64,000 nt of DNA, taken from the NCBI GenBank assembly GCA_019279435.1, contig JAAALK010000289.1, positions 91,357,023 to 91,421,022 of the forward strand, given 5' to 3'. Positions 43,338-55,540 of the stretch are shown in pieces; the first letter of the stretch is position 1, and every line of letters begins with the position of its first letter. The position numbers and the translations under genes are program-made. The notes below the pieces were generated by a model. The model did no database searches. It was given only the letters and a program-made list of their open reading frames with translations, and had not been told where the DNA came from. The stretch is from Zizania palustris. Lineage: Eukaryota; Streptophyta; Magnoliopsida; Poales; Poaceae.

Positions 43338-44201
43338 ATGGCAAAATTCATTTTCTCGATGGGCATGATTTTTCATATTAGAAGATGCGCATGAAGGATT
43401 ATCTTCAAAGCAAAGGAAGTGTTGTTTAGGACATTGTGGATTCTCAATATGTGATCCCTGATAATCGTACTACTTAGACTGAGAAAGAGCAGTATGATTT
43501 TAACTACAAGGCTAGGAACATATTGTTCACAAGTTTGAGTCAAAATGAGTTCGACAGGGTGTAGCACCTTGGACTATGAGAGAGATCTGGATTACTCTAG
43601 TTGTTTTCCATGAGGGCACTACACAAATTAAGGCTAGACACCAAAGCACTTAGAATCAAGAATACCAAATGTTTGTGCCAGGCCCTGGTAAATCAATAGA
43701 TGTCATGTTTGCATGCTTTGATGGCATTGTTAGCAAGTTGCGCTCTATTGGGACTTTAACTTACTCTAACCATGATAGAGTAATCAAACTTATCAATGCT
43801 CTTGATCATAGCATATGGGAGGTGAAGATCTCCAATATAGAGTCATCGAGTTACTACACATTAACTTGCGACGAGCTCTTTAGAAAGCTTAATCCACTGA
43901 GATTGCCAAGGCATCTCAACAAGGACTGGGGAACTCTTTGTCACAATCCATGGAACTAGTTTTTGGTTCTAGCAATGGCACTACTACTGGAGCTAGTTCT
44001 TCTGGAACTTTGTACTTTTGTGGGTAGTTTTGCTTTGTCATCTCTGGTCTCTATCACAAAAGAACAGGTGGACACCTTGCACGATGAAGATCTTGCTCTT
44101 ATTATCAAGAAGTTCCACCTATACCATCCTTAAGGACAAACTCAGCTTTGCTAGAGGGCAAGTCGACAAACTCAGCTTTGCTAGAGGGCATGTCGACAAA
44201 C
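43338..44201 (+). pseudogene. SIRE-4 gag, first part
   Basis: ATG at 43338. The copia gag pattern GHDFSY-stop-KMRMKDYLQSK appears with TAG in place of the usual Trp codon (about 43379), then KEQYDFNYKARNILF, YQMFVPGPGKSIDVMFACFD, HDRVIKLINALDHSIWEVKI and LTCDELFRKLN. After IIKKFHLYH (about 44120) the sequence jumps to the downstream coiled-coil part (KDKLSFARGQVDKL), so the first zinc knuckle and part of the coiled coil are deleted. A 30-bp tandem duplication at 44141-44200 repeats KLSFARGQVD. It ends at the SIRE-5 insertion. Confidence 0.85.
44141..44200 (+). repeat. 30-bp tandem duplication in SIRE-4 gag
   Basis: Copies 44141-44170 and 44171-44200 differ at one base (CAAGTCGAC against CATGTCGAC). 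The frame is kept (10 codons). Confidence 0.93.
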
Positions 44202-46190
44202 TGTTGGACCGAAAAGGGCGACCAGAGGGGTGGGGGGTGAATGGGAGCTTTTAAAATTGTAGGCTAAAATAGGCTTCTGTTTTCAAAACAGTCTCCTACG
44301 GAATAGGCTCCGAACACACCCTTCGAATGTCTAGTTTGGAGGTATTCTACAGCTCCGGAACCAGGTTTCGCTAGAAGTAAAAGTTCGAAGTCAAGAAGAC
44401 TTCCCTCCCACCAATATACCCAAAAACACTTCTTTTAGGTTCATGCATGATCCGCACACAAGGTGCCTTCGACCAGGCTTCGCACTTCACCCTTCGCAGG
44501 AGGAGGTTTCCCTATGGGGACTTAGACCTGATACTTCGCAGTAGCAACTGGTGATAGGCTACGTATTTCGAATGCCTAAAAGCAAACAAAACCGATTTCG
44601 CTAAGACAATAGGCTGCGCTAAGGACTTTGACAGAGAAAGAAAAGCAGACTTAGATCTTATCTACACTTAGTGCTTCGCTAGTAATCAGAGAGGACTAGC
44701 CTCTAGTTTACACAGAGCAAACTTACACTGAAAAACACACACTTCGCACTACCAGAACTCACCCCCTTCTCTTGATGACAAACAGAGCAGAAACTCTGGC
44801 AAAAATAGAACACAGTGAATCACAAAGAAGTCATTACAGATAGTGCAAAACAGGGATACAAGTTCAAGCATCAAATGAAGAACAGAATCAAAGTTTCATT
44901 GCATGAACAAGGAACACAAAATGAACTCACAGGACCGAGTACATGGATGTGGCGGCTAGCACAAGTGTTCTAAAAATGGCTACTCAAGTGTTACCTAGAC
45001 CTAGCCACCCTTCACTATTTGTAGGCACTATTCAGCCCTGTGAATAGACTACTTTACCCCTAGGGTTTACACTGTTTTTGTCCGAGCCAGATGAGGGGGT
45101 ATAGAAGGTAGTCTACTTTATTTGGAGGCTTCTTTTGTCAGCTTCGTAGAGGAGACAACATTAGCTTTTGCAGAACAAACACGATCAGCCTTTGCAGTTT
45201 TGGAGTCGTCTGAAGCCTCCTTCGCACGTGAGGTGTGCGTTAGCTTCGGTGATAAGCTTGGAGCTAGATGGCCTTCGCTTCACCGAAGTCAGCCTTTGAT
45301 ATAGTGACGGTTTTGAGCTGAAACAGTCAAAGCTCTTGAGCATTCACACCACTACCTCCGGAGTGGACCACCACGGCTTTGCAGCTACTCCTAGCTTGAA
45401 CTCCATCAGTCCGTGTACCGAAGCCATGTATGGCCAAAGTATCTCAAGTTAGCTATACTCTAAACTCCCACCTTCGGAGTACCTTCGCCACCTTTCGAAG
45501 TCCTTTAGTCTAAGGCCTCCGCATGAAGCATATCCATAAGCACCCCTTCGTAGTGTCTCAGCCCCGAGCACACTCTACGAACACCCTTATCTGGACCATG
45601 CCTTCGATGCACCTTGACTTCTGAGACCTTCGTCAAGTGTCCCTTCGGGTGCCTCCAACCGGAGCACACTTCGAATGCCTTGCCCCAATGCTAAAGACTT
45701 TGTCCACCATACTTCGAAGTCACTCCGTTCGGAGCACCCTTCGAAGTGCCTCGCCTCCGAGAACTTTGCCTCGGGGTACCTTCAGCCGGAGCCACCTTCC
45801 GCACTCTCTGCCTTCGCCTGGCATCAAGCCTTCCGCTTGACCCAGGTTCACTTGCTGCGAACCATCTGTTGCCTCCGAGGTGACCTGCGCACCACCAACA
45901 GGCAGACAAGTGTTTCCAGTATCCCGAAGACCTCTACGGTAAACAACCTTCGATACACACTCCGGTGTACTGTCCAAAATACCGAACCCTTCGGTACCAC
46001 CATTTCATCGTGCTCTACCGAACCCCTCTGACAGACACACTCCGCTGCATAGCGGCAGCGCCAACTAAATTTGAACCCTTCGGCAAACACGTCTGAACCC
46101 CTTCGGAGAGACCCCTTCGCCTAAAGAAGGAGTCTTGTCAATCACTCATCACAGACTTGAAACCAAGGCACATTTCAACTTGGTTTCTCA
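44202..46190 (-). repeat. SIRE-5 3' LTR
   Basis: 1989 bp, TGTTGGACCG...TTGGTTTCTCA. About 200 bp longer than its partner; extra sequence lies around 45080-45230. CTTCG and CGAAG words are very frequent. The TATA box equivalent is mutated (minus CTACAAATAG near 45020). Confidence 0.93.
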
Positions 46191-47416
46191 ATCTCCTCCT
46201 TAATAAGAGCATTGACAACCAAATTCAAATTCAATAAAATTTGAAAATTTTTAGCACACAAGTGAGCATAAAAACTCAAACATGAGCCAAAACATGTCAC
46301 TTGATTAAAGAATTTCAATTGACTTGATTCATAAAAAGCTTTTTTGCAAAAATTCCTCTTTTTGGCAGTAAAAGTTTTCTCCCCCTCTTTTTGTTTCATC
46401 ACTTGTTCTCCCCCTTAGATAAGCAAACCAGGTATTTTTCTCCCCTTTGGCAATGCAAGAATCAATGAGCAAGAAACGATGTAAGGCTTCAAGATGATGA
46501 AAAGTGTGAAAACATATGGTGCAAAAATATGCCAAATCATAGTGTCAGGTTCAGATGCTCAGTTCAAGGTAATATATTCCAAATTCAATGTGTGACGCAT
46601 GAGATTTTCAAATATTTGAAAAATAAAAACATCACCACTTAGACTAGTCATCTAGACATGTGAAAGCGAGAATTGCAAAAGCTAAACAATTTCCACCCAG
46701 GAAAGCAAGTCCAATTTCCATGGTGCATTTAGCAAGCTTGATTAGCAATTGATTTAGACTTTGCAATTCTTTGGATTTTGCTAGGGGTTATTTGCTTGTC
46801 TACCTTATGATTTCCAACCACGCCAAGCCTAGGCTAAGAGAGACCATTAGAAGCTTAAGACAGTGATTTTGGCAGACACTAAGTTATCCCAGTTATACCA
46901 AAGTGCAATGGTAAGCAGTCTAGAATAAAGAAGTGCGACAAGAAAACCCGCCTGGATCTTTTCATTTTTAGCACATAAATCATGGATATTTGATTTCTGT
47001 CGAGTAACATTTGTTGTATGATTCCATGAGTAGCAATATTATTTGCAAGCTTCAATTTTACATCCATAATAAAGGATTCTAGCTACCAGGCAGATAAAAG
47101 ATAGCTAAAGCAATTCTGTCCTACACATGCTAAACTCAAGTATAAGCAGTGATCAAGTTTTGAATTTTAAAATCATGCTCTTGTTGAAGTAAGATATATT
47201 AAACAGAACTGAGACATCATGATAATGATAACCATGCGAAGGCATATAAAAGCAACAAAATGCCTCAACAAATCATCATAAGGAAGTCAATACAACACAT
47301 ATAACGCATGCTCCTCCTCACAAAATGTCATAAGGATGACAAATACCTAGTTCCCCACGCAAATAAGCAAATCGGGAGGCATCAAGTGGTTTGGTAAAGA
47401 TGTCGACAAGCTGGTT
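46191..47416 (-). other. SIRE-5 non-coding region between pol and 3' LTR
   Basis: 1.2 kb, AT-rich, no recognisable gene and no envelope-like frame. Polypurine-like runs (minus) at 46191-46200, 46379-46385 and 46410-46416. The hairpin and flanking blocks shared with SIRE-1 are at 46785-46990. Confidence 0.75.
46896..46913 (-). ncRNA. Conserved hairpin in SIRE 3' non-coding region (copy 2)
   Basis: TACCA/TGGTA stem with loop AAGTGCAA, in a block collinear with SIRE-1 8460-8640. Confidence 0.4.
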
Positions 47417-50340
47417 CTAGGTATCAACATACTGAAGTTCAATATCACCGTTCTCATTGTGATCTCTTAGAAAATGATATCTCACATCAATGTGTTTGGT
47501 TCTGAAATCTTGAATCGGGTTGTTTGCAATGCATATAGTACTAGTGTTGTCACAAAACAGTGGAACACCCTTATAATCTAACCCAAAATCCCGCAAAGTG
47601 GAAACCATCCACAAAATATGTGAGCAACAGCTAGCTGCAGCAACATATTCGGCCTCAGCCATAGATTGCGCAATGCTAGATTGTTTGTGAGAAGACCAGC
47701 AAACAAGAGAAGTACCCAGAAAATGACTAGTACCAGAGGTACTCTTCCTATCAATTCTACGCCCAGCAAAATCTGCAGCTGAATAACCACGAAGACACAA
47801 AGAAGAAGATGCAGAATCACACTCAAGTAGAGGAGGGAGCCGATTATGCTTCAGAACTCCTTCTGATCTACGACTTCTCCATCCTCTTCAGGATCCAATG
47901 CTACAGATGTAGCCATTGGAGTGGCGAGTGGATTCGCATCAGTCATGTCGAACTTCTTGAGTAGGTCCATGGTGTACTTCATCTGGTGGATGAAGGTACC
48001 TTGTTTGCTTTACTTGATTTGCAAACCAAGGAAAAATGTGAGTTCGCCCATCATGGCCATCTCAAACTCTCTACTCATGGCATCTGCAAACTCAACAACC
48101 AAAGCATGAGAAGAGCCACCAAAGATGATATCATCAACATAAATCTGAACTAGGAGGAAATCTTTGTCATGCTTGAGAGTGAAAAGGGTTTTATCTACTG
48201 AATCCATCAAATACCCTCGCTCAAGCAAAAATGATTTAGGCTTGTCATACCAAGCCCGAGGGGCTTGCTTGAGTCCATAATGAGCCTTATGAAGTTTAAG
48301 GACTTTATGTGGATATTTGGGGTTCTCAAATCTAGGGGTTGTTTTACATAAACATCTTCGCCTATAAAACCATTAAGAAATGCACTTTTGACATCTATTT
48401 AATAAAGCTTGAACCCTCGGGATGCTGCAAAAGCAAGCAAAATTCTAATAGCCTCAAGACGAGCAACATGTGCAGAAGTTTCAGTAAAATCAATCCCTTC
48501 TAACTGAGAATAACACTGAGCCACAAGTCTAGCTTTGTTTCTAACTATAGATCCATCCTCCCCTTGTTTGTTTTTGAAAATCCAATTAGTTCCAATAAAA
48601 TGAACATTAGGTGGAGGATCTACAAGAGTCCAGACTTAGTTTCTCTCAAAATTTTCAAGTTCCTCATGCATGGCATTGATCCAACTAGAATTAGAAAGTG
48701 CATGACTCACATCTAAGGGCTCAAAAGAAGCAACAAAAGCAGAATCAATGAAATGAGCATGACAACGTGTTACCATTTGATCAAGCTCACCAATGATCTG
48801 CTCGGAAGGGTGCATCCTTTGAATGTGATGAGGAGCCTCACGGCGGGATGCAGTCTCCCCCTCAACTTGTGCCGGTGAATGGTCGAAGATGACCGATGTT
48901 GAGGTTGTAGCTTCGGGGCCTCTTGCCGAAGTGAATGAAGTGGGGTCGGCTTCAGGGGATCGATGTCGAGGGTAGCAGAGGTTCATCTTCGAAATCTCTG
49001 GTATCTTCATCTTCAAAGATGGTCTGCTCCATATCGTGTTCATTGGCCTATTCAAAAGAAGAGCTAACACAGAGGGTTGATTCATCAAAAGTCACATCAT
49101 ATGACTCGATGACAGTGTTAGTTTCCAAATTGAAAACATGATAGGAATGATCTTGAGTAGCATAACCCAAGAAAATCCCGTTAGAAGAGCGCGACTCAAA
49201 TTTGTCCAAATTTCCATGTTTAAGGATAACGCATCGACATCCAAATACACGAAGATGAGTAACTTTAGGCTATCTCCCAAAACACAGCTCACAAGAAGTT
49301 AAGTTCAAAATTGAGCGCAACAAATTTTGGTTTGAGATGTAGCAAGCAGTGTTCATGGCTTCGGCCCAAAATTTTCTAGGAGTCCTGTGCTCGTCGAGCA
49401 TCGTCCTAGCCATCTCAACCAAAGTGCGGTTCTTTATCTCAAAAACACAGTTGTGTTGAGGAAACTACATAGTAGAGAATTGATATTCTATGACATGCTC
49501 CATGCAAAAATCAACAAAGAGATTGTTCTTGAACTCAGTGCCATTATCACTTCCAATGAATTTTAATGCACCAGGGAGTTTAGTGAAAAGTCTCAAAGCC
49601 AAGCTCCGAAAGTGCGAAAACACTTCATCCTTGTTGGCTAGAAAGAAGACCCAAGAGTAGCGAGAGAAATCATCGATAATGACTAACACATACCACTTGC
49701 CGCCTAAAGAACTATCCCGAGAAGGACCTACAATGTCCATTTGGAGAAGTTCTCCGGGTTGTTCAGTCATCGCCATGGTGACTGGTGAGTGCGAAGCGGC
49801 AATCATTTTTCCATGTCGACAGGGAGCGCAAACTAAATTCTTCTCAAATTTGAGCTTAGGCAATCCTCGGATCAGACTTAGGGCACTCAGACGAGCGAGC
49901 AACTCAAAGCTCATATGCTCTAGTCTCCTATGCCACTTCCAAAGCTCAGAAGTCGAATGTGCAACAAGGCAGTGAGAAGAACCAGACGACTCAGAAAAAT
50001 CAGCTCCAAAAACTCTCCCAACTATAAAGATCTTACAGACCACAACGCCATCAGAATTGAGTACTTGCGAAGTATCACGATGGAATCACACTTCGAAGCC
50101 CTCATCAAGCAATTGAGATACAGAAAGCAAATTGTATCCTAAATTTTCAACCAAAGCAACATTTTTCAGAGTGAAATTAGAGTTGATTCTTACCACACCT
50201 TTACCTTTCACTCTACTTCTTCGGTTGTTGCTGAAGGTAATGTGTTCCTTTTGCTTGGTTGTGGTGAGGCTGGAGAACCATGCTGCATTCCCAGTCATGT
50301 GGTGCGAGCAACTAGAGTCCATGATCCACGTGCCCTCCAA
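47417..50340 (-). pseudogene. SIRE-5 pol: protease, integrase, RT, RNase H
   Basis: Reading leftwards: protease (WIMDSSCSHHMTG, about 50328-50290; the usual DSG is DSS). GAG-pre-integrase zinc residues follow (WHRRLEHMSF, CAPCRHGK). The integrase core has QMDIVGPS, SDNGTEFK and a Glu in the EIKNRTLVEMA stretch (about 49430), so all three acidic residues are present. Linker to about 48640. RT has an intact active site (QIYVDDIIFGGSS, 48150). RNase H is CWSSHKQSSIAQSMAEAEYV and TKHIDVRYHFLRDHNENG, to 47417. Frame breaks lie near 50060, 49450, 49290, 49090, 48500, 48230 and 47930. This is the best-preserved copia pol in the window but not functional. Confidence 0.9.
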
Positions 50341-50399
50341 GCCTCGGTCTATCGCCTAAACAAAATGAGAAAACCTCGATCGCTCAGTTCTAGGGTGAG

Positions 50400-52820
50400 T
50401 GAAAATATGATGAGGCATCCAGTACTGAGTGATACGAGTAGTAGGAATAGTAAAAGTAGACTGTCTACGCACAAGAAAAATAGAATGATGCAAAGTGTGA
50501 CGTCTACCTACATGCTGCAATCAAGATGCATGACGAGGTCTCCAAACCAGTCGAGGCACAAAGCCACTAACACGTGGTCTAGCACCATATGAAACATGGT
50601 GAACACCACGAGGGGCAAAGCCTCTCTGAGAGGATCTAGGACCCTCATACACAGGACTGAGTAAAACTTAGACTCATGCATACCTAGAGGTGGGTAGTGC
50701 ATGTCTTGGAACCTCAACGTCTGAGAACATCGCTCATCCTTGATGCGACAAAAGCAAAACCCAACCAAATGACCCGCCCACTGACAGTAGGAACAATGAA
50801 ACACTCTCCTAGTGGCACTCTCATGGGTCATAGGAGCAATCCTCACGGGCTCCTTGGGCTTCTGCTGAGTGTTTTTTTTGGTAGGAATTTTCTTGGCAGG
50901 AGGAGTGGTTTTCTTTGGACTTTGGGTAGGCTTTTTGGCTGATGGAGTGTCTAACTGGGATCTTTCTTTCTCTAAGGTAGTGGGTGAGGTAAAAAAAGTT
51001 TTGTTCTCACTGTCTAAAGGAATCCTCTCAAAACCCAATCCTAGAGCTAACCTTGCCCTGTCAGCACACATCTTGGTCCTGGCCAAGAGCAAATCCATGC
51101 TACCCTTTCTCTGAGTGCATTTGTTAACCACATAAAGAAGTTATTCATTTTTAGTTATGAGGTTTTCAGCTTGCCCTCTAGTAAAACTGAGTTGGTCCTT
51201 AAGGGTGATGCAGGTGGGACAAGCAGGCTGCACATCCTTAGAGCACTCAATACTCTCCAATCTAGCCTCTAACTCCCTAACATGCTTGTCTCTTAAATCA
51301 ATGCTGTCAATCAATAAGAAACAATTTGAACAAGCATCAGAAGAAACAGGTCTAGACTCCACCACCAAAAGCTGCTTTTGTGTAGTCTCAAGCTCATCAA
51401 CAGTTTGAGCATGCACAAAATGCAACTGAGCAAGCTCACCCATGACAACAGTGCAAGATTCACATTCAACATCATCAATCTTAGACTTAAGCATGGCATA
51501 ATCAGTAGAAACAGATTCTAGCCTAAGTCTAAGGTCTTTTCTATCTCTAGCAGAATTAACAAGTAATCTATCCTGACCAAGAACTACTTCATTCAGTTCA
51601 TCTACCTTAATTGAGAGCTGGTCATAGGATAGAGGTACCTAAGATGAGTCAAGCTCATCGCCACTGTGACTGCTGCCGGCCATGAAGCAAAGGCTGGTGA
51701 AATCCCTTGCCTTCTTCTCCTTCTTCTCATCCTTTCTTGGGGACTCTTCCTCCTCATCAGAGCTCGACTCCTCAGTTGAGGAAGTGTCGATGTCACTAAG
51801 TGCAGCAACAAATGCTCTGGAAGTAGCCTTGGCTACCCTCTTAGCCACCTTGCCGTGTTTACCCTTCACAAAGGGTTTCCTCTCCTTCTTGTGGTGTTTA
51901 GGGCGCTTACTCTCCTCTCTCCTTTTGAGCTTAGGACAATTTGCCTTGATGTGAGAAGTGTCACCACACTCAAAACAACCACTAAATCTACTTCTCCTCT
52001 GATCTCATCTCTCATTATGAAAACGGGAGAACCTTCTGGCAATGAGAGCAAGCTCTTTATCATCTAGAGTATTCACCTGCTCATTAGTGATGGAGACTAG
52101 GGAGGATAGAGCAAAACCATCAGCAAGAACACAAGTACCAGATATTCTTGGTTCTGCAGTGGTGCCATGGCTAGAGCCAGAAACTAGTGCCAATGGTTGT
52201 GGCAAAGAGTTTTTATGCACTGCAAGAGATGCCTTGGCAATCTCTGTGGACTTCAGCTTGCTGAAGAGCTCATCACAGGTCAGTGTGTCATAACCTATGG
52301 ACTTCTAAATGCTGGATATCTTCACTTCCCATATGATACGATCAAGAGCATAGAGAAGCTTGATAGCCCTGTCATGGTAATTGTAAGCAAGCGTCCCGTT
52401 GGACCGCAAGTTACTCACTATTGCGTCAAAGAGAGAAAACATGGAATCTATAGATTCACTAGATGCTTGCACAAACAGCTGATACTGTTGATTGTATGTG
52501 CTTTGGTGCCTAGCTTAATCTGTGTAGAGTCCTCATGAAAAATAGTGAGTGTAGTCCAAATTTCCCTAGCTGTCCTAAGGTGCTGAACCCTATCAAACTC
52601 ACTTCGACTCAAACCAACGAATAGTATGTTTCTAGCTTTGGAGTTAGAATTATACTGATCTTTTTTCTATTTGAGAGGTGCGGGTTTGAGGAATGGAGTA
52701 TTGTGAGTCCACAATCTCCTAAATTGCATTTCCTTGGCTTAGCAAGTAAGACTCCATGCACATCTTCCAGTATGCAAAATCAGTCCCATCGAACAGAGGT
52801 ATTTTACTAACTCTGTCCAT
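50400..52820 (-). pseudogene. SIRE-5 gag with two CCHC zinc knuckles
   Basis: ATG at 52820-52818 (MDRVSKIPLFDGTDFAYW). The N-terminal copia gag domain runs to about 52000. A first zinc knuckle is CFECGDTSHIKANCPKL (51936-51977). An acidic-basic stretch follows (STEESSSDEEEESPRKDEKK, about 51790). Then a coiled coil carries several CxxC pairs (CESC, CSNC, CPTC; 51141-51494), then DLLLARTKMCADRARLALGL. A Lys/Pro-rich stretch leads to a second knuckle CSYCQWAGHLVGFC (50754-50795). The two knuckles are about 390 residues apart. At about 800 residues it is long for a copia gag, as known for SIRE. Several stops and shifts break it (for example near 52710, 52500, 52310). Confidence 0.85.
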
Positions 52821-52870
52821 GTCGCCAAATGATCACAAAACTGGTTAAGGTCAACTGGTGATCTTAAACT

Positions 52871-52882
52871 GCTCTGATACCA
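52871..52882 (-). other. SIRE-5 primer binding site
   Basis: The minus strand reads TGGTATCAGAGC, two bases inside the 5' LTR. Confidence 0.95.
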
Positions 52883-52884
52883 AT

Positions 52885-54679
52885 TTTTGGACCGAAAAGG
52901 GCGACCAGAGGGGGGGGGGGATGGGAGCTTTTAAAATTTCAGGCTAAAATAGCCTTCTGTTTTTAAAACAGTCTCCTGCAAAACAGACTTCGAACACACC
53001 CTTCGAAGGTCTGGTTTGGAGGTATTCTACAACTCCAGAACCAGGCTCCACAAGAAGTAAAAGTTCGAAGTCAAGAAGACTCCGCTCCCACCAACATACC
53101 AAAAAAATCTTCTGCTAGGTTCATGCAGGCTCCGCGCACAAGGTTCCTTCGACTAGGCTTTGCACTTCAGCCTTCGCAGGAGGAGGTTTCCCTCTAGGGA
53201 CTTAGAACTGATACTTCACACTAGAAGCTGGTGCTAGGCTTTGTATTTCGAATGCCTAAAAGCAAACAAAACCGATTTCGCTAAGAAAACAGGTTGTGGT
53301 AAGGACATTGATAGAGAAAGAAAAGCAGACTTAGATCTCAGCTACACTCAGTGCTTTGCTAGTAATCAGAGAGGACTTGCCTCTAGTTTACACAGAACGA
53401 ACTTACACTGAAAAACACACATTTCATAGTACCAGAACTCACTCCCTTCTCTTGATGACAAACAAAGCAGAAACTCTGGCAAAAACAGAACATAGTGAAT
53501 CACAGAGAAGTCATTACAGACAATGCAAAATAGGGATACAAGTTCAAGCATCAAATGAATAACATAATCAAAGTTTCATTGCATGAACAAGGAACCCAAA
53601 ATGAACTCACAGGACTGAGTACATGGATGTGGCAGCTAGCACAGGAATTCTAAAAATGGCTGCTCAAAGTGTTACCTAGACCTAGCCACCCTTCACTATT
53701 TATAGCCACTATTCAGCCTTGTGAATAGACTACTTTACCCCTAGGGTTTACACTATTTTTGAGTCTTTTTAAGCCCTCTTCGCACACTAGGTGTGTTGTA
53801 GCTTCGGTGAGAAGCTTGGAGCTAGATGTCCTTCGCTTCACCAAAGTTAGCCTTCGATACAGTGACGGTTTTTAGCTGAAGCCGTCAAAGCTCTTGAGCC
53901 TTCGCACCACCACCTCCGGAATGGACCACCACGGCTACGCAGCTACTCACATCTTGAACTCCATCAGTCCGTATACCAAAGCCATGTATGGCCGAAGTAT
54001 CTCAAGTCAGCCATACTCTGAACCCCCACCTTCGGAGTACCTTCGCCACCTTTCGAAGTCCTTCAGTCTAAGGCCTCCACATGAAGCATATCCATAAGCA
54101 CCCCTCCGCAGTGTCTCAGCCCCGAGCACACTCTACGAAGACCCTTATCCGGACCATGCCTTCGATGAACCTTGACTTCCGAGACCTTCATCAGGTGTCC
54201 TTTCTAGTGCCTCCGTCTGGAGCACCCTTCAAAGTGCCTTGCCTCCGAGGACTTTGCCTCGGGGTACCTTCAGCCGGAGCCACCCTCTACACTCTCTGCC
54301 TTCGCCTGGCGCACCTTGACCCGAGGACCAACCTCGACCCCACGCAGCGTTTGTGACCGAGCTCCCTGCTCGCCTAGCATCAATCCTCCCGCTTGACCCA
54401 GGTTCACTTGCTGTGAACCGTTCGTCGCCTCCGAGGTCACCTGCGCACCACCAACAAGAAGACAAGTGTTTCCAATACCCCGGTACCACCAATTCATCGT
54501 GCTCTGCAGGACCCCTCTGACAGACACACTCCGCTGCATAGAGGCAGCGCCAGATAAATTTGAACCCTTCGGCAAACACGTCTGAACCCCTTCGGAGGGA
54601 CCCCTTCACCAAGTGAAGGAGCCTTGTCAATCACTCATCACAGACTTGAAACAAAGGCACATTTCAACTTGGTTTCTCA
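52885..54679 (-). repeat. SIRE-5 5' LTR
   Basis: 1795 bp. The inner end reads TTTTGGACCG (TG has mutated to TT) and the outer end ...TTGGTTTCTCA. TATA box on the minus strand (GGCTATAAATAGTG) at about 53696-53706. Confidence 0.93.
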
Positions 54680-55540
54680 CAAACTCATGACAGAGAATGA
54701 CTACCTTATTTCAGTGGTCAATAAATGCACTGAGAGAAAGGATAGGATGGATTTGCTCTGGGCCAAGACCAAGATGTCTGCTGATAGAGCTAGCTTAGCT
54801 TTAGGGTTGGGTTTTGAGAGAGATACACTAAACAACAAGGAAAAATCATTTTCACTGCACCCACTACCCTTGAGAAGGAAAAAGCCATGCTAGATACTCC
54901 ATCAAAAGCTAAGCAACCCATCTAGCCTCCCAAGAAAAAGACACCTCCTCTACCCAAGAGAGCTACTAAACCAAAACTCAGACAGCTTGTGAGGTTTGCT
55001 CATGTGATAGAAGCCACAACACCCAAAAATATTTTTCATTGCTCGTATTGTCAGAGGGTGGGACATTTTATTGGTTTTGCTTTCGTCACATGAAGGATGA
55101 GTGACGTTCTAGGGAGAAGAGCTTTCAAGACATGTATCACCCATCTCCTTATATACATGAGCCCATTTCTCACTCTTTCTCTCTCAAGATTTAGTGAGGC
55201 TCCATGTTTTTATTATGGAGGCTTTGTCCAGCGTAGATCTTACCATGACTCATATGGTACTAGATCTCATGTTAGAGGCTCTGATCCTCGACATGTTGGA
55301 AAACCTTGTCTTAGTTCTGATTTTCACCATGTTACTAGATTGCATAGTGTTTATCATGATTCGCGCCTAGCTTACATGCAGTCTACTATTGTTTCTTCTG
55401 CCCCTCAAGTTTCTTAGTGCCGGATTCCTAGAAAGTTTTTCACTTACCCCATCGCTGAGCACTCGAGATGTTTTCTCCTTGTGTAGGTGGTAGATGGAGG
55501 CCTAGAGAAGAAGTGGATCATCGATTCCAGTTGTTCGTAC
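54680..55540 (+). pseudogene. SIRE-4 gag end and protease start
   Basis: Resumes at the right SIRE-5 target duplication with LMTENDYLISVVNKCTERKD and DLLWAKTKMSADRASLALGL. Then comes the Lys/Pro-rich stretch and a zinc knuckle whose last Cys is lost (HCSYCQRVGHFIGFAF, about 55035-55080). Protease begins at KKWIIDSSCS (about 55510-55537) and is cut by the Copia-6 LTR at 55541. Frame breaks occur near 54890 and 55085. Confidence 0.85.

Larger units (their letters stand above)
44202..54679 (-). mobile_element. SIRE-5: complete SIRE/Maximus Ty1-copia element
   Basis: Two LTRs, primer site, gag and pol on the minus strand, flanked by a perfect target duplication CAAAC (44197-44201 and 54680-54684). 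Length is 10478 bp. The flanking SIRE-4 gag reads continuously across the site (VDKL then MTENDYL). LTR divergence is roughly 12% over the ~370 bp I compared, so it is several times older than Tat-3. Confidence 0.95.
41530..55540 (+). mobile_element. SIRE-4: plus-strand SIRE element, 5' part, split by SIRE-5
   Basis: 5' LTR, primer site and gag on the plus strand. Gag is split at 44201/54680 by SIRE-5, and the copy ends at protease where Copia-6 inserted (55541). Its pol and 3' LTR are not seen; the SIRE-6 LTR at 62594 is too diverged to be its partner. CAACC (41525-41529) is one half of its target duplication in SIRE-3. Confidence 0.85.

Noticed and set aside
45122..46090. Open frames in the SIRE-5 3' LTR, some with partner frames in the 5' LTR (54081-54630)
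   Set aside because: They are present because both LTRs are copies. Frames differ between the two, so they are not conserved proteins.
46191..47416. Possible envelope-like gene, as in some SIRE elements
   Set aside because: No long frame, signal peptide or membrane segment can be assembled on the minus strand; the same holds for 7566-9142 in SIRE-1.
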